Below, piece after piece: positions 26,746 through 36,078 of a DNA stretch of 64,000 nt. The stretch's first letter is position 1. Each line of letters begins with the position of its first letter. The notes under the pieces were generated by a model that saw only the letters and a program-made list of their open reading frames with translations, searched no databases and was not told the origin of the DNA. The DNA is from Flavobacterium sp. 270 (GTDB lineage: Bacteria; Bacteroidota; Bacteroidia; Flavobacteriales; Flavobacteriaceae). The stretch spans positions 186,001-250,000 of the forward strand of contig NZ_SODM01000001.1 in the NCBI RefSeq assembly GCF_004368785.1. The letters run 5' to 3'. The translations under genes were made by a program, and so were the position numbers.

Positions 26746-27531
26746 TTAATAATTTCCTGAATAACCTTTCATAATTCCTCTTGATGAATTTCTGATAAAA
26801 TCCAGAATTTCATCTCTCTCAGGAGTAGCTTCCATTTCAGCTTCAATAATGCTTAAAGCTTGTGTTGTATTATAGTTCTTTTGATATAAAATTCTATAAA
26901 TTTCTTGAATTTCTCTGATTTTCTCTGTGCTGAATCCTCTTCTTCGCAAACCTACAGAATTGATTCCTACATAAGATAAGGGCTCTTTTGCTGCTTTTGT
27001 ATAAGGCGGCACATCTTTTCTAACCAAAGATCCTCCAGAAATCATTGCGTGATCTCCAATATGAATAAATTGGTGAATCGCTGCTAATCCGCCAATTACG
27101 GCATGATTACCAACAACTACGTGACCTGCAAGAGCAACTCCGTTTACGATAATAGCATTGTTTCCAATCTCGCAATCGTGAGCAATGTGAGCATATGCCA
27201 TAACTAAACAATTGTTTCCTAAAATGGTTTGTCCAGAAGCAATTGTTCCTCTATTTATAGTTACACATTCTCTAATAGTGCAATTATCTCCAATAATTGC
27301 AAGAGAATCTTCTCCTCCAAATTTTAAATCTTGTGGCACAGCAGAAATTACGGCTCCTGGAAAAATATTACAATTTTTTCCAATTCGCGCACCTTCCATG
27401 ATCGTCACGTTTGAACCAATCCAAGTACCATCCCCAATAATAACATTGTTGTGGATTGTTGTAAAAGGCTCAATTACAACGTTTTTAGCGATTTTAGCGC
27501 CAGGATGAACATATGCTAATGGTTGATTCAT
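26746..27531 (-). CDS. lpxA: Acyl-ACP--UDP-N-acetylglucosamine O-acyltransferase
   Basis: First enzyme of lipid A biosynthesis, transferring a 3-hydroxyacyl chain from ACP to UDP-GlcNAc in the cytosol. 261 residues, the normal length. Hexapeptide left-handed beta-helix from residue 7 to about 185. The catalytic His lies in VMAYAHIAHDCEIGNN. The C-terminal helical part (GLRRRGFSTEKIREIQEIYRILYQ) is typical of LpxA. It sits directly after lpxC-fabZ, with a candidate extra promoter in the 75-bp spacer. Confidence 0.97.
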   Translation of the reverse strand: MNQPLAYVHPGAKIAKNVVIEPFTTIHNNVIIGDGTWIGSNVTIMEGARIGKNCNIFPGAVISAVPQDLKFGGEDSLAIIGDNCTIRECVTINRGTIASGQTILGNNCLVMAYAHIAHDCEIGNNAIIVNGVALAGHVVVGNHAVIGGLAAIHQFIHIGDHAMISGGSLVRKDVPPYTKAAKEPLSYVGINSVGLRRRGFSTEKIREIQEIYRILYQKNYNTTQALSIIEAEMEATPERDEILDFIRNSSRGIMKGYSGNY

Positions 27532-27577
27532 TATGTATGTTTTATATTTTAAATTAAAATAAGTCTGATTTGGGCAA

Positions 27578-27585
27578 CAAACCTA
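27578..27585 (-). promoter_or_regulatory. Candidate internal -7 element upstream of lpxA
   Basis: Reads TAGGTTTG on the minus strand (TAnnTTTG match), about 47 bp before the lpxA start, inside the spacer after lpxC-fabZ. No -33 TTG at the ideal spacing. Confidence 0.4.
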
Positions 27586-27605
27586 AACAATAAAATTGAT
27601 TTATA

Positions 27606-28994
27606 TTATTGTTTTCTTGCAATTTGCGCCATTAATTCTGCCTCAGTAACTAATTTCCCGTTTGCGTATGCATTTGCCTGCATATGACAAATTCCTCTTC
27701 TGATAGGAGAAATCAACTCGCATTTGAAAATTAAGGTATCACCCGGCAATACTTTATGCTTGAATTTAACATTATCTATTTTCATAAAATAAGTCAAATA
27801 ATTTTCTGGATCCGGTACAGTACTCAATACCAAAATTCCACCTGTCTGAGCCATAGCTTCAACAATTAAAACCCCCGGCATAACTGGTGCTTCCGGAAAA
27901 TGTCCAACAAAGAAATTTTCATTCATTGTAACATTTTTCAAACCAACAACGTGGCTAGAAGACATTTCGATAATTCTGTCGATCAATAAAAATGGAGGTC
28001 TATGAGGAAGAACAGCCATAATTTTATGAATATCCATCAAAGGCTCTTGGTTCAAATCGTAAACCGGAACATGATTTCTTTGCTCGATTTTTATAATTTT
28101 TGCCATCTTTTTTGCAAACTGAGTGTTTACAAAGTGACCTGGTTTGTTTGCAATAATTTTCCCCTGAATACGAACACCAATTAAAGCTAAATCTCCAACT
28201 ACATCAAGTAATTTGTGTCTTGCTGCTTCGTTTGGATAATGCAATGTAAGATTATCTAAAACACCGTTTGGTTTTACAGAAATTTTATCTTTTCCAAAGG
28301 CTTTCTTTAAATTTTCCATTGTACTTTCAGATATTTCTTTATCTACATATACAATTGCATTATTTAAATCACCACCTTTAATTAATCCGTTTTCTAATAA
28401 AGATTCTAACTCATGTAAAAAACTAAAAGTTCTTGAATGTGAAATTTCATCTTTAAAATCAGTTAGGTTTTTCATTGTAGCATTTTGAGTACCTAAAACT
28501 TTAGTACCAAAATCTACCATTGCAGTAACCTGATATTCATCGCTTGGCATAACCAAAATCTCGCTTCCGGTAGTTTCATCAGTAAAAGAAATAACCTCTT
28601 TTACTACATATACATTACGTTTAGCATCTTGCTCTTCTATACCAGCTTTTTCAATTGCTTCAACAAAATATTTTGAAGAACCATCCATAATAGGAAGTTC
28701 AGAAGCATTTAATTCTATTATAACGTTATCCAAATCACAACCTACTAATGCAGCTAAAACGTGTTCTGGAGTCTGAATTTTTACGCCTAATTTCTCAAGG
28801 TTTGTACCTCTTTGAGTATTAACAACATAATTAGCATCAGCCTCAATGACTGGTTGCCCTTGCAAATCTACTCTTACAAAAGTGAAACCATTATTAATTG
28901 GAGCAGGTTTAAAAGTCATTGTAACTTCTTTACCAGTGTGTAATCCAACTCCTGTTAGTGAAATTTCATTCTTGATGGTCTTCTGTTTAACCAT
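27606..28994 (-). CDS. lpxC-fabZ: Bifunctional UDP-3-O-acyl-N-acetylglucosamine deacetylase / 3-hydroxyacyl-ACP dehydratase
   Basis: A fusion typical of Bacteroidota. The N-terminal LpxC part (about 1-305) is the zinc deacetylase of lipid A synthesis: [14 protein letters not shown], zinc-ligand His78 in [10 protein letters not shown], and the H...D pair in [19 protein letters not shown]. The C-terminal FabZ part (about 315-462) has [12 protein letters not shown] and [24 protein letters not shown] with the His/Glu active site. About 462 residues from the ATG at 28994; another in-frame ATG lies at 29003. The gene overlaps the lpxD stop by 8 bp (17 bp from the earlier ATG), showing translational coupling. 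Confidence 0.96.
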   Translation of the reverse strand: MVKQKTIKNEISLTGVGLHTGKEVTMTFKPAPINNGFTFVRVDLQGQPVIEADANYVVNTQRGTNLEKLGVKIQTPEHVLAALVGCDLDNVIIELNASELPIMDGSSKYFVEAIEKAGIEEQDAKRNVYVVKEVISFTDETTGSEILVMPSDEYQVTAMVDFGTKVLGTQNATMKNLTDFKDEISHSRTFSFLHELESLLENGLIKGGDLNNAIVYVDKEISESTMENLKKAFGKDKISVKPNGVLDNLTLHYPNEAARHKLLDVVGDLALIGVRIQGKIIANKPGHFVNTQFAKKMAKIIKIEQRNHVPVYDLNQEPLMDIHKIMAVLPHRPPFLLIDRIIEMSSSHVVGLKNVTMNENFFVGHFPEAPVMPGVLIVEAMAQTGGILVLSTVPDPENYLTYFMKIDNVKFKHKVLPGDTLIFKCELISPIRRGICHMQANAYANGKLVTEAELMAQIARKQ

Positions 28995-30030
28995 TATTTC
29001 CATTTTTTGGGTTTATTATTTGTTTTTTTAAATCTTCTAGTTCGGCTACAATTTTAGGTAAGTTCTTAAAATGAACATACGACTTACTGAAATCGCTTAA
29101 ATTAAATGTTGGACTTCCTTGCAAAATTTCACCGTCTTTTATGTTTCTAGTAACACCAGACTGCGCCTGAACTCGAACATTATTACCGATTGTTAAGTGG
29201 CCTACAATACCAACTTGTCCTCCAATCATACAGTTTTCTCCAATTTTTGTAGAACCCGCTACACCAGTCTGGGCAGCAATAATCGTATTTTTTCCGATCT
29301 CTACATTATGTGCAATCTGTATCTGATTGTCTAATTTTACTCCTTTTCTGATAATGGTAGAGCCCAGAGTCGCTCTATCTATAGTAGTATTAGCTCCAAC
29401 ATCTACATTATCTTCTATGATTACATTACCAATCTGTGGTACTTTATCATATTCTCCGTCTTCATTTGGGGCAAAACCAAAACCATCTGCGCCAATAATT
29501 GCTCCCGAATGTATCGTACAAAAATCACCAATTACAGTTTCTGAATATATTTTTGCGCCTGCAAAAATATATACATTATCACCAATAATAACATTATCAC
29601 CAATAAAACTGTTTGGATAAATTTTTACATTCTCACCCAAAACCACATTTTGACCTACATAACTAAAAGCACCTAAATATAAATTTTCGCCATATTTAGT
29701 TCCTTCAGAAAGAAAAGAATTCGTTTCAATTCCGTTTTTATTCAATTTTACCTGATTATAAAACTGCAATAGTTTAGAAAAAGAAGCATAAGCATCCTCT
29801 ACTTTTATTAAAGTTGTAGTAATTTCAGATTCTGGTATAAAGCTGTCATTAACAATAGTTACTGAAGCTTTTGTAGTATATATATGATTGATATATTTAG
29901 GGTTAGCCAAAAAAGTAAGCGATCCTTCCTCCCCTTCTTCTATTTTAGAAAGCCGAGAAACTTCTGCATTGGGATTCCCAACAACTTCTCCTTCTAAAAT
30001 TCCTGCTATTTGTTCTGCTGTAAATTTCAT
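28987..30030 (-). CDS. lpxD: UDP-3-O-(3-hydroxyacyl)glucosamine N-acyltransferase
   Basis: Third step of lipid A synthesis. 347 residues: N-terminal LpxD domain (1-100, [40 protein letters not shown]), a hexapeptide beta-helix (105-310) with [26 protein letters not shown] (catalytic His), and a C-terminal helix ([25 protein letters not shown]). This is the canonical copy, at the usual position between the HD-hydrolase gene and lpxC-fabZ. A TATTTTTG element just upstream of its start may add a promoter. Confidence 0.96.
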   Translation of the reverse strand: MKFTAEQIAGILEGEVVGNPNAEVSRLSKIEEGEEGSLTFLANPKYINHIYTTKASVTIVNDSFIPESEITTTLIKVEDAYASFSKLLQFYNQVKLNKNGIETNSFLSEGTKYGENLYLGAFSYVGQNVVLGENVKIYPNSFIGDNVIIGDNVYIFAGAKIYSETVIGDFCTIHSGAIIGADGFGFAPNEDGEYDKVPQIGNVIIEDNVDVGANTTIDRATLGSTIIRKGVKLDNQIQIAHNVEIGKNTIIAAQTGVAGSTKIGENCMIGGQVGIVGHLTIGNNVRVQAQSGVTRNIKDGEILQGSPTFNLSDFSKSYVHFKNLPKIVAELEDLKKQIINPKNGNNG

Positions 30031-30035
30031 CGCGA

Positions 30036-30043
30036 CAAAAATA
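30036..30043 (-). promoter_or_regulatory. Candidate -7 element directly upstream of lpxD
   Basis: Reads TATTTTTG on the minus strand, ending 5 bases before the ATG. If used, the lpxD transcript would be nearly leaderless. It lies in the 39-bp gap between the HD gene and lpxD. Confidence 0.35.
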
Positions 30044-30069
30044 TAAAAAATAGATTTTAAATGTTAATT

Positions 30070-31299
30070 TTAGATAAGTTGTTTTGGGAAACAGATATAA
30101 TATTTTGTTACTAATTTAGATAACGATTTCAAATTCAGCTGATCAGACGCTTCAACAACATCCTCAATTGTTTTATCTTTTTTCAAAATTCGTATAGGTT
30201 CTGCTTCTTTACTGTACGCCTGATTTTTAATTTTTCCTCTAAAAATAAAATATCCAGCTTCTAAAAGACTAACATTATGATCGTTAGCAAATTCTTCTTT
30301 TAAAGTTTGAGATTCTTCCATTGGAATTTTCTCTGCACTTAATTTTATTTTTAGTAAATCTCTGTTAATGATCATTTTACTTAAAGTAGAAAGAATAAAA
30401 TCATCATGTCGCTGCCAGGCTTTTAATGCGCTGATAATATCAAAATCATCCAATTGAGAAAACAAATCCAATTTTTCTGCATCAAAATTCTCCAAAGTAA
30501 TTTTATTTTGCATAAAATATTTAAGCGGTTCACTGCAAGGCAGATTTACACCTTTTAAAGTCAATTCTTTGGCACGTTTTAAAACTTTCATCAAGATTAA
30601 TTCAGCCACCAGACTTGTTTTATGTAAATAAGCCTGCCAGTACATTAATCGTCTCGAAAGCAAGAACTTTTCTACCGAATAAATTCCTTTTTCTTCTATT
30701 ACCAAAACATCATCAACAACATTCATCATCTGAATCAAACGTTCAGAATTTACATTTCCCTCGGCAACACCGGTATAAAAACTATCCCGTTTTAAATAAT
30801 CCATTCTGTCCATATCCAATTGACTTGAAATCAATTGCAACAGGAATTTTCTATGATATTCTCCTTTAAAAACCTGAATCGCTAAACTTAATTTTCCGTC
30901 AAATTCATCATTAAGCTGATTCATAAATAATAACGAAATAGCCTCGTGATTTACATCTTCAACAATACTTTTTTCCATAGCATGAGAAAACGGTCCGTGA
31001 CCAATATCGTGAAGTAAAATTGCAATCAAGACTGCACATTCTTCTTCTGTAGTTATTGCAACTCCTTTAAAACGAAGTGTTTCTACAGCTTTCTGCATTA
31101 AATGCATACAACCTAAGGCATGATGAAAACGTGTGTGATTGGCTCCCGGATATACCAAATACGATAAACCCATTTGCGAAATACGGCGCAGACGCTGAAA
31201 ATACGGATGCTGAATTAAATCGTAGATAAGTTCGTTCGGAATACTGATAAAACCATAAATGGGATCATTGAATATTTTTAGTTTATTGATTTGAGTCAC
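30070..31299 (-). CDS. HD domain phosphohydrolase (dGTPase-like)
   Basis: 409 residues, cytosolic. It has the HD-superfamily metal site: His59/60 in TRFHHALGCMHLMQ, then His97-Asp98 in AILLHDIGHGPFSHAME, and a later Asp in SQLDMDRMDYLKRDSFYTG. This order and the YPGANHTRFHHALG segment match the deoxynucleoside triphosphate triphosphohydrolase-like group. Substrate here is unproven. It is the first gene of the lipid A cluster in the minus direction and has a strong -7 element 24 bp upstream of its start. Confidence 0.9.
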   Translation of the reverse strand: MTQINKLKIFNDPIYGFISIPNELIYDLIQHPYFQRLRRISQMGLSYLVYPGANHTRFHHALGCMHLMQKAVETLRFKGVAITTEEECAVLIAILLHDIGHGPFSHAMEKSIVEDVNHEAISLLFMNQLNDEFDGKLSLAIQVFKGEYHRKFLLQLISSQLDMDRMDYLKRDSFYTGVAEGNVNSERLIQMMNVVDDVLVIEEKGIYSVEKFLLSRRLMYWQAYLHKTSLVAELILMKVLKRAKELTLKGVNLPCSEPLKYFMQNKITLENFDAEKLDLFSQLDDFDIISALKAWQRHDDFILSTLSKMIINRDLLKIKLSAEKIPMEESQTLKEEFANDHNVSLLEAGYFIFRGKIKNQAYSKEAEPIRILKKDKTIEDVVEASDQLNLKSLSKLVTKYYICFPKQLI

Positions 31300-31322
31300 T
31301 ATTAGGTTCTTTTTTAGGTCAA

Positions 31323-31330
31323 CAAATATA
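31323..31330 (-). promoter_or_regulatory. -7 promoter element of the HD/lpx operon
   Basis: Reads TATATTTG on the minus strand, an exact TAnnTTTG match about 24 bp upstream of the HD gene start, in the divergent spacer shared with porX. Confidence 0.55.
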
Positions 31331-31520
31331 AGTAATTAACTATAATTCTTCCTTTGTTTTTTATTTAAAAATCAACATAATACAATCTTGATTTTAAGCA
31401 TCATTATTCAACAAAAAACAATAATCAAAATAAAATCACGATGGATTAATCTGAATTTTATACTATTTTTAATACTTTTTAAGTTCTATACTTTTAAATT
31501 GCATTAAAATTAATTTGTTT

Positions 31521-33074
31521 ATGGATAAGATAAAAATACTTTGGGTCGATGATGAAATCGATCTTTTAAAGCCACACATATTATTTCTTGAAAAGAAAAA
31601 TTACGAAGTTACAACCTGCAACAACGGTTTAGACGCTATTGCTTTGTTTGAAGAAGACAATTTTGATATTGTTTTTTTAGATGAAAATATGCCCGGAATG
31701 AGTGGTTTAGAAACACTTTCTGAAATGAAAGAGAAAAAATCAGCCATTCCGATGATTATGATCACCAAAAGCGAAGAAGAATATATAATGGAAGAAGCCA
31801 TTGGTTCTAAAATCGCTGATTATTTGATAAAACCCGTAAATCCGAATCAGATATTATTGAGTTTGAAGAAAAATCTGGATGATTCTAGATTAATTTCTGA
31901 AAAAACAACTTTAGATTATCAGAAAGAATTCAGGAAAATTTCTATGGAATTAGCGATGGTTAATTCTTATGAAGATTGGGTTGAACTCTACAAAAAATTA
32001 CTTTTCTGGGAATTAAAATTAGAAAATATTAACGATCAGGCGATGATCGAAATCCTTGAATCACAAAAGGTTGAAGCTAATTCGCAATTCGGAAAATATA
32101 TCGAACGTAATTATGAAGATTGGTTTGCGCCAAAAGCAGATAAACCAATTCAGTCACATGAATTATTTAAAGAATTAGTTGTTCCCGAAATTAAAAAGAA
32201 AGACAAGCCAATTCTTTTTGTTGTGATTGATAATCTGCGTTACGATCAATGGAAATCTTTTGAAACCGTAATTTCTAATTATTACAAACTAGAAAAAGAA
32301 GTTCCGTATTTTTCTATTCTTCCAACAGCAACACAATATGCCAGAAATGCAATATTTTCAGGATTAATGCCTTTGGATATGGAAAAAAAGCATCCTGAAT
32401 ATTGGAAAAATGATGTTGAAGACGGCGGAAAAAACCTTTATGAAGCAGAATTTCTTTCGGCACAATTAAAACGTTTGGGACTTAATATTAAGGAAGATTA
32501 TTTTAAAATTACCAATTTTGCCAGCGGTAAAAAATTAGCCGAAAACTTTAAAGCCTTAAAAGGAAATGATTTGGTAACAGTGGTTTACAACTTTGTAGAT
32601 ATGCTGTCTCACGCCAAAACCGAAATGGATGTGGTAAAAGAATTAGCTTCTGATGATAAAGCGTACCGTTCGCTGACTTTAAGCTGGTTTAAAAATTCTC
32701 CTTTATTAGAAATTATTCAGCAAGCACAACTTTTAGGCTTCAAATTAATCCTGACAACAGATCACGGAACAATTAATGTAAAAAACCCGTCAAAAGTTGT
32801 TGGAGATAAAAATACAAGCTTAAATTTGCGTTACAAAACAGGTCGTAGTTTAACTTACGAGCAAAAAGATGTTTATGTAGTAAAAGAGCCAAAAGCAATT
32901 GGTTTACCTGCAATAAATATGAGCAGTTCGTTTATTTTTGCTAAAAATGATTACTTTTTGGCTTATGTAAACAACTATAATCATTATGTGAGTTATTATA
33001 AAAACACATACCAGCACGGAGGTATTTCATTAGAAGAAATGATTATTCCGTTTTTGGTATTTAATCCTAAATAA
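31521..33074 (+). CDS. porX: PorX: response regulator with PglZ (alkaline phosphatase-like) output domain
   Basis: Regulator of the type IX secretion system. 517 residues from the ATG at 31521 (an in-frame TTG two codons earlier is less likely). Receiver domain 1-120: acidic pocket VDDE (9-12), phosphoacceptor Asp54 in IVFLDENMPG, Thr in MITKSEE, Lys in LIKPVNP. A helical linker leads to a PglZ domain (about 200-515) with the metal-site segments VVIDNLRYDQW, LPTATQYARNAIFSGLMP, YNFVDMLSHAK and TTDHGT. Known: PorX with PorY and an ECF sigma factor controls T9SS genes, and its PglZ domain has phosphodiesterase activity. The window carries four probable T9SS clients. It is divergent from the lpx operon. 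Confidence 0.95.
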   Translation: MDKIKILWVDDEIDLLKPHILFLEKKNYEVTTCNNGLDAIALFEEDNFDIVFLDENMPGMSGLETLSEMKEKKSAIPMIMITKSEEEYIMEEAIGSKIADYLIKPVNPNQILLSLKKNLDDSRLISEKTTLDYQKEFRKISMELAMVNSYEDWVELYKKLLFWELKLENINDQAMIEILESQKVEANSQFGKYIERNYEDWFAPKADKPIQSHELFKELVVPEIKKKDKPILFVVIDNLRYDQWKSFETVISNYYKLEKEVPYFSILPTATQYARNAIFSGLMPLDMEKKHPEYWKNDVEDGGKNLYEAEFLSAQLKRLGLNIKEDYFKITNFASGKKLAENFKALKGNDLVTVVYNFVDMLSHAKTEMDVVKELASDDKAYRSLTLSWFKNSPLLEIIQQAQLLGFKLILTTDHGTINVKNPSKVVGDKNTSLNLRYKTGRSLTYEQKDVYVVKEPKAIGLPAINMSSSFIFAKNDYFLAYVNNYNHYVSYYKNTYQHGGISLEEMIIPFLVFNPK

Positions 33075-33077
33075 TTG

Positions 33078-33166
33078 TTTTGTCACGAATTACACGAATT
33101 CTCACAAATTATTCTTTTTAATTTGAAGGAAAAAATTAGTGAGAATTCGTATAATCCGTGGCAAAA
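33078..33166. repeat. Intergenic palindromic repeat, 33-bp arms
   Basis: Arms 33078-33110 and 33134-33166 are inverted copies with 4 mismatches in 33 and a 23-bp loop. The core is CACGAATTACACGAATTCTCAC. It fills the porX-tsaE gap and has been read as an open frame extending tsaE upstream, but the coding sequence starts after it. It resembles the abundant cacgaatt-type interspersed palindromes of Flavobacterium genomes (from memory). Confidence 0.75.
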
Positions 33167-33182
33167 AAAAATAAAACAAGAA

Positions 33183-33590
33183 ATGAATATCGTTTTTTCA
33201 GTAGATCAAATTCAGGAAGTAGCAGAGCAAATTCTGGCTTCAAATCCAAAAAAAATCATTCTTTTTAATGGAGAAATGGGCGTTGGTAAAACGACTTTAA
33301 TCAAACAATTATGTAAAACTTTAGGAGTTGAAGGCGCAACAAGCAGTCCGACTTTTTCTTTAGTTAATGAATACAATACTTCTAATAATCAAACCGTTTA
33401 CCATTTTGATTTCTACCGTTTAAATAAAGAAAACGAAGCACTGGACATGGGCGTTGACGATTATTTATATTCTGGAAATTGGTGTTTTATTGAATGGTCT
33501 GAGAAAATTGAAAGTTTAATTCCAGAAGAACATTCAACCATAAATATTGAGTTATTGGCTGATGGAAAAAGAGAATTAATTTTAAATTAA
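33183..33590 (+). CDS. tsaE: tRNA threonylcarbamoyladenosine biosynthesis ATPase TsaE
   Basis: ATPase partner of TsaD/TsaB in making t6A at position 37 of ANN-decoding tRNAs. 135 residues from the ATG at 33183. An in-frame extension to 33075 would translate the palindromic repeat and is rejected. Walker A GEMGVGKTTLI at 30-40, then the conserved SSPTFSLVNEY and YHFDFYRL segments and CFIEWSEKIE near the C-terminus. The size fits the family. Interestingly a YrdC/Sua5-family gene, which could serve the same pathway, lies at 48012-48632. Confidence 0.95.
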   Translation: MNIVFSVDQIQEVAEQILASNPKKIILFNGEMGVGKTTLIKQLCKTLGVEGATSSPTFSLVNEYNTSNNQTVYHFDFYRLNKENEALDMGVDDYLYSGNWCFIEWSEKIESLIPEEHSTINIELLADGKRELILN

Positions 33591-33679
33591 AACTCTACGG
33601 ATTCTAAACGAATCTCTATGCAGATTTCTAACACAAAGTTTCTCAAAGATTACACAAAGAATAAATAAGATTTCACGAA

Positions 33680-34152
33680 ATGAATACTACAGATGCCGTA
33701 GAAATAATTCCTTTTTCATCCGACTTAAAAGAACACATAAAAACCTTAAATAAAGCCTGGCTAGAAAAATATTTTAAGGTTGAAGAAAAAGACGAATTAA
33801 CACTTTCTAATCCGCAGGAAGAAATTATTGATAAAGGCGGCATGATTTTCTACGCCAGATATAACAATGAAATCATCGGCACTTTTTCTTTAATGAAAGT
33901 TAACGATACTACTTTTGAATTAAGCAAAATGGCTGTTTCGGATCAAGCGCAAGGCCTCGGAATTGGAACCAAAATGCTTCTTCATTGTTTTGCTGTTGCC
34001 GAAGAAATGACATTAAAAGGCTTCTTTTATATTCTAATAGAAAACTCCTTTCAGCTATACATTTATATAAAAAATTTGGCTTTGTTGAAATTCCTTTAGA
34101 AGATGGAATTTACGAAAGGGCCGATATTAAAATGGAAAAAATACTACGCTAA
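33680..34152 (+). pseudogene. GNAT acetyltransferase, frameshifted near the C-terminus
   Basis: The reading frame from 33680 encodes a GNAT fold: IIPFSSDLKEHIKTLNKAWLEKYF, the E-I-IGTFSLMK strand, ELSKMAVSDQAQGLGIGTKMLLH (acetyl-CoA loop Q-x-x-G-x-G/A). After about residue 115 it loses the family pattern and stops at 34099. In another frame the expected C-terminus continues without a break: LYSNRKLLSAIHLYKKFGF, then VEIPLEDGIYERADIKMEK up to the stop at 34150-34152. One base appears to be missing near 34020-34030 (a TTCTTTT run). Either a real inactivating deletion or a sequencing error in a T-rich stretch. Substrate unknown. Confidence 0.85.
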
Positions 34153-34220
34153 TTATTAATGTTTTATTAGCAGAATATTTCTACTAATTTTAAAACTTTT
34201 TACGTAATTTGTACCCTTAA

Positions 34221-34228
34221 TATTTTTG
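34221..34228 (+). promoter_or_regulatory. -7 promoter element of alanine dehydrogenase
   Basis: TATTTTTG (TAnnTTTG match) 8 bp before the start at 34237, giving a very short leader. No good -33 TTG. Confidence 0.45.
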
Positions 34229-34236
34229 AATAATAC

Positions 34237-35436
34237 ATGTCAATTACCTTAACCCCATTTACGAAACAACAATTACTGCCACAAGAAGAAAAACTTGAAG
34301 TTGGTAAATTTAAAAGAGAACTTTTTATAGGAATTCCTAAAGAAACAAGTTATCAAGAACGTCGTATTTGCCTGACTCCAGACGCTGTAAACTCCTTAAC
34401 TTACGAAGGACACCGCGTTATGATAGAATCTGGAGCCGGAGAAAGTTCAAGTTATTCAGACAAAGAATATTCAGACGCTGGCGCAGAAGTAACAAAAGAC
34501 ACCAAGAAAGTTTTTGGTTGTCCGATGTTATTAAAAGTTGAACCGCCAACTTTGGCAGAAATCAAAATGATCAATCCCGAAACAATTATTATTTCGGCTA
34601 TTCAGCTAAAAACAAAAAAGAAAGAATACTTTGAAGCCTTAGCTCAAAAAAAGATAACCGCTCTTGCTTTTGAATATATTAAAGATGAAGACGGATCTTA
34701 CCCTGCAGTAAAGTCGTTAAGCGAAATTGCCGGAACTGCATCAATACTTATTGCAGCCGAATTAATGATTACTGACGAATTCGGAAAAGGACTTTTATTT
34801 GGAAACATTACCGGCGTTCCTCCTACCGAAGTAGTTATCTTAGGCGCAGGAACAGTTGGAGAATTTGCTGCTAAAACTGCCATTGGCTTAGGAGCAAACG
34901 TAAAAGTTTTTGATAATTCGATTACCAAATTACGTCGTTTACAGAACAATTTAAATCAAAGAATTTTCACTTCTACCGTTCAGCAAAAAGCATTATTAAA
35001 AGCGTTAAGACGTTGTGATGTTGCTATTGGCGCCATGCGAGGCAAAGAACGCTGTCCTATTATAGTAACCGAAACTATGGTAGAACACATGAAAAAAGGT
35101 GCTGTTATTGTTGACGTTAGTATTGACACCGGAGGTTGTTTTGAAACTTCTGAAGTCACTACTCACGAAAAACCTACATTTATAAAAAGTAATGTTTTGC
35201 ATTACTGCGTACCTAATATTCCATCAAGATATTCTAAAACTGCCTCACTTTCAATCAGTAATATCCTGACTCCTTATCTGTTACAGATCGCAGAAGATGG
35301 CGGATTAGAAAGCGCGATTAGATGTAATAAAGGTTTAAAAAACGGAATCTATTTATACCACGGAATCCTTACAAATAAAGCTATTGGCGAATGGTTTGAT
35401 TTACCTGATAACGATATTAATTTACTTGTATTTTAA
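34237..35436 (+). CDS. ald: Alanine dehydrogenase / AlaDh-PNT family protein
   Basis: NAD-dependent conversion of L-alanine to pyruvate and ammonia, cytosolic. 399 residues. N-terminal AlaDh/PNT substrate domain (about 28-165: IGIPKETSYQERRICLTPDAVNSL with the conserved Lys/Arg binding residues, HRVMIESGAGESSSYSD). The NAD-binding Rossmann domain (about 190-330) has VVILGAGTVGEFAAKTAIGLGANV, then DVSIDTGGCFETS and HYCVPNIPSRYSKTASLSISN. About 25 residues longer at the N-terminus than classical Ald, as in other Bacteroidota. Other members of this fold (transhydrogenase alpha subunit) are excluded by length and lack of membrane segments. Confidence 0.9.
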   Translation: MSITLTPFTKQQLLPQEEKLEVGKFKRELFIGIPKETSYQERRICLTPDAVNSLTYEGHRVMIESGAGESSSYSDKEYSDAGAEVTKDTKKVFGCPMLLKVEPPTLAEIKMINPETIIISAIQLKTKKKEYFEALAQKKITALAFEYIKDEDGSYPAVKSLSEIAGTASILIAAELMITDEFGKGLLFGNITGVPPTEVVILGAGTVGEFAAKTAIGLGANVKVFDNSITKLRRLQNNLNQRIFTSTVQQKALLKALRRCDVAIGAMRGKERCPIIVTETMVEHMKKGAVIVDVSIDTGGCFETSEVTTHEKPTFIKSNVLHYCVPNIPSRYSKTASLSISNILTPYLLQIAEDGGLESAIRCNKGLKNGIYLYHGILTNKAIGEWFDLPDNDINLLVF

Positions 35437-35457
35437 GGGAACTTTAATGTACCTTTG
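35426..35457 (+). promoter_or_regulatory. Complete -33/-7 promoter upstream of the DUF4258-like gene
   Basis: TTG at 35426-35428 and TACCTTTG (TAnnTTTG) at 35450-35457, 21 bp apart, matching the Bacteroidota consensus spacing. It overlaps the end of ald. The implied start of transcription is near 35462, so translation must begin at 35473 rather than at the earlier in-frame codon. Confidence 0.6.
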
Positions 35458-35472
35458 CCAAAAATTTATTTC

Positions 35473-35847
35473 ATGAAGTTCGTACACCGTTTTGCTTATT
35501 ATTTGATTGGTTTAATTATGGGATGCTTTTTTGTAGCCCTTGTTTTTAGTGGAAAAGACACCAGATGTAACTACTTCCCAAATGCCAGAGTCCTAAATAA
35601 TTTACGCACAAAACCTTTTCAATATTCTCCAAAAGCAATCCAGACTTTAAACGAAAAATGGGTCGATACTGCTGATGTTAGAAAAACGCTAACTTTCGGG
35701 GATGTTGATTTTGACCAAAGTAATGTACCTTTCAAAAAAGGTAAACTTTATATTATTGAAGGCAAAACTGTAAAAAATCAGGAAATTATCTTAAAAGTAG
35801 TTAACTACGAAAACAAAGCTGTTTTAGAAGAAATTGTAAAGAAATAA
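35473..35847 (+). CDS. Membrane-anchored DUF4258-like protein
   Basis: 124 residues from ATG 35473. One N-terminal membrane segment (about 8-27, YYLIGLIMGCFFVALVF) precedes a soluble domain with the pattern YSPKAIQTLNEKWVDTADVRKTLTFGDVDFDQS...GKLYIIEGKTVKNQEIILKVVNYENKAVLEEIV. This strand-rich domain resembles DUF4258, a small fold whose role is unknown. Orientation inside-out cannot be fixed from sequence alone. It directly follows ald but has its own complete promoter. Confidence 0.7.
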   Translation: MKFVHRFAYYLIGLIMGCFFVALVFSGKDTRCNYFPNARVLNNLRTKPFQYSPKAIQTLNEKWVDTADVRKTLTFGDVDFDQSNVPFKKGKLYIIEGKTVKNQEIILKVVNYENKAVLEEIVKK

Positions 35848-35911
35848 GTTTTTTTGTTTCTCGCAGATTTTGCAGATTCAACAGATTTATTTTTTTATCC
35901 TATTTTTTGTC

Positions 35912-36008
35912 ATTTCGACTGAAAGGAGAAATCGCACTAGAAATTCTACAAAGATTGATTTTATCACTTTGCGGAAATACTAGTGCGATTTCTCCTTTCA
36001 GTCGAAAT
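35912..36008. repeat. Perfect 29-bp inverted repeat (MITE/REP-like)
   Basis: Arms 35912-35940 and 35980-36008 are perfect reverse complements (core TCGACTGAAAGGAGAAATCG) separated by 39 bp. The element lies between convergent genes. Just before it (about 35865-35890) is a short degenerate tandem of GCAGATTT units. There is no coding potential; it looks like a non-autonomous dispersed palindrome, and could also act as a terminator-like structure. Confidence 0.85.
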
Positions 36009-36078
36009 CAAAAACTAAGTCAAAAAATTCAAAGTTTCCCCTTTGAACCTTTGTCCCTCTGAAACTTTGAACCTCAAA

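Noticed and set aside
33075..33182. N-terminal extension of TsaE by 36 residues
   Set aside because: The stretch is a palindromic repeat and the Walker A motif sits at the normal distance from the inner ATG.
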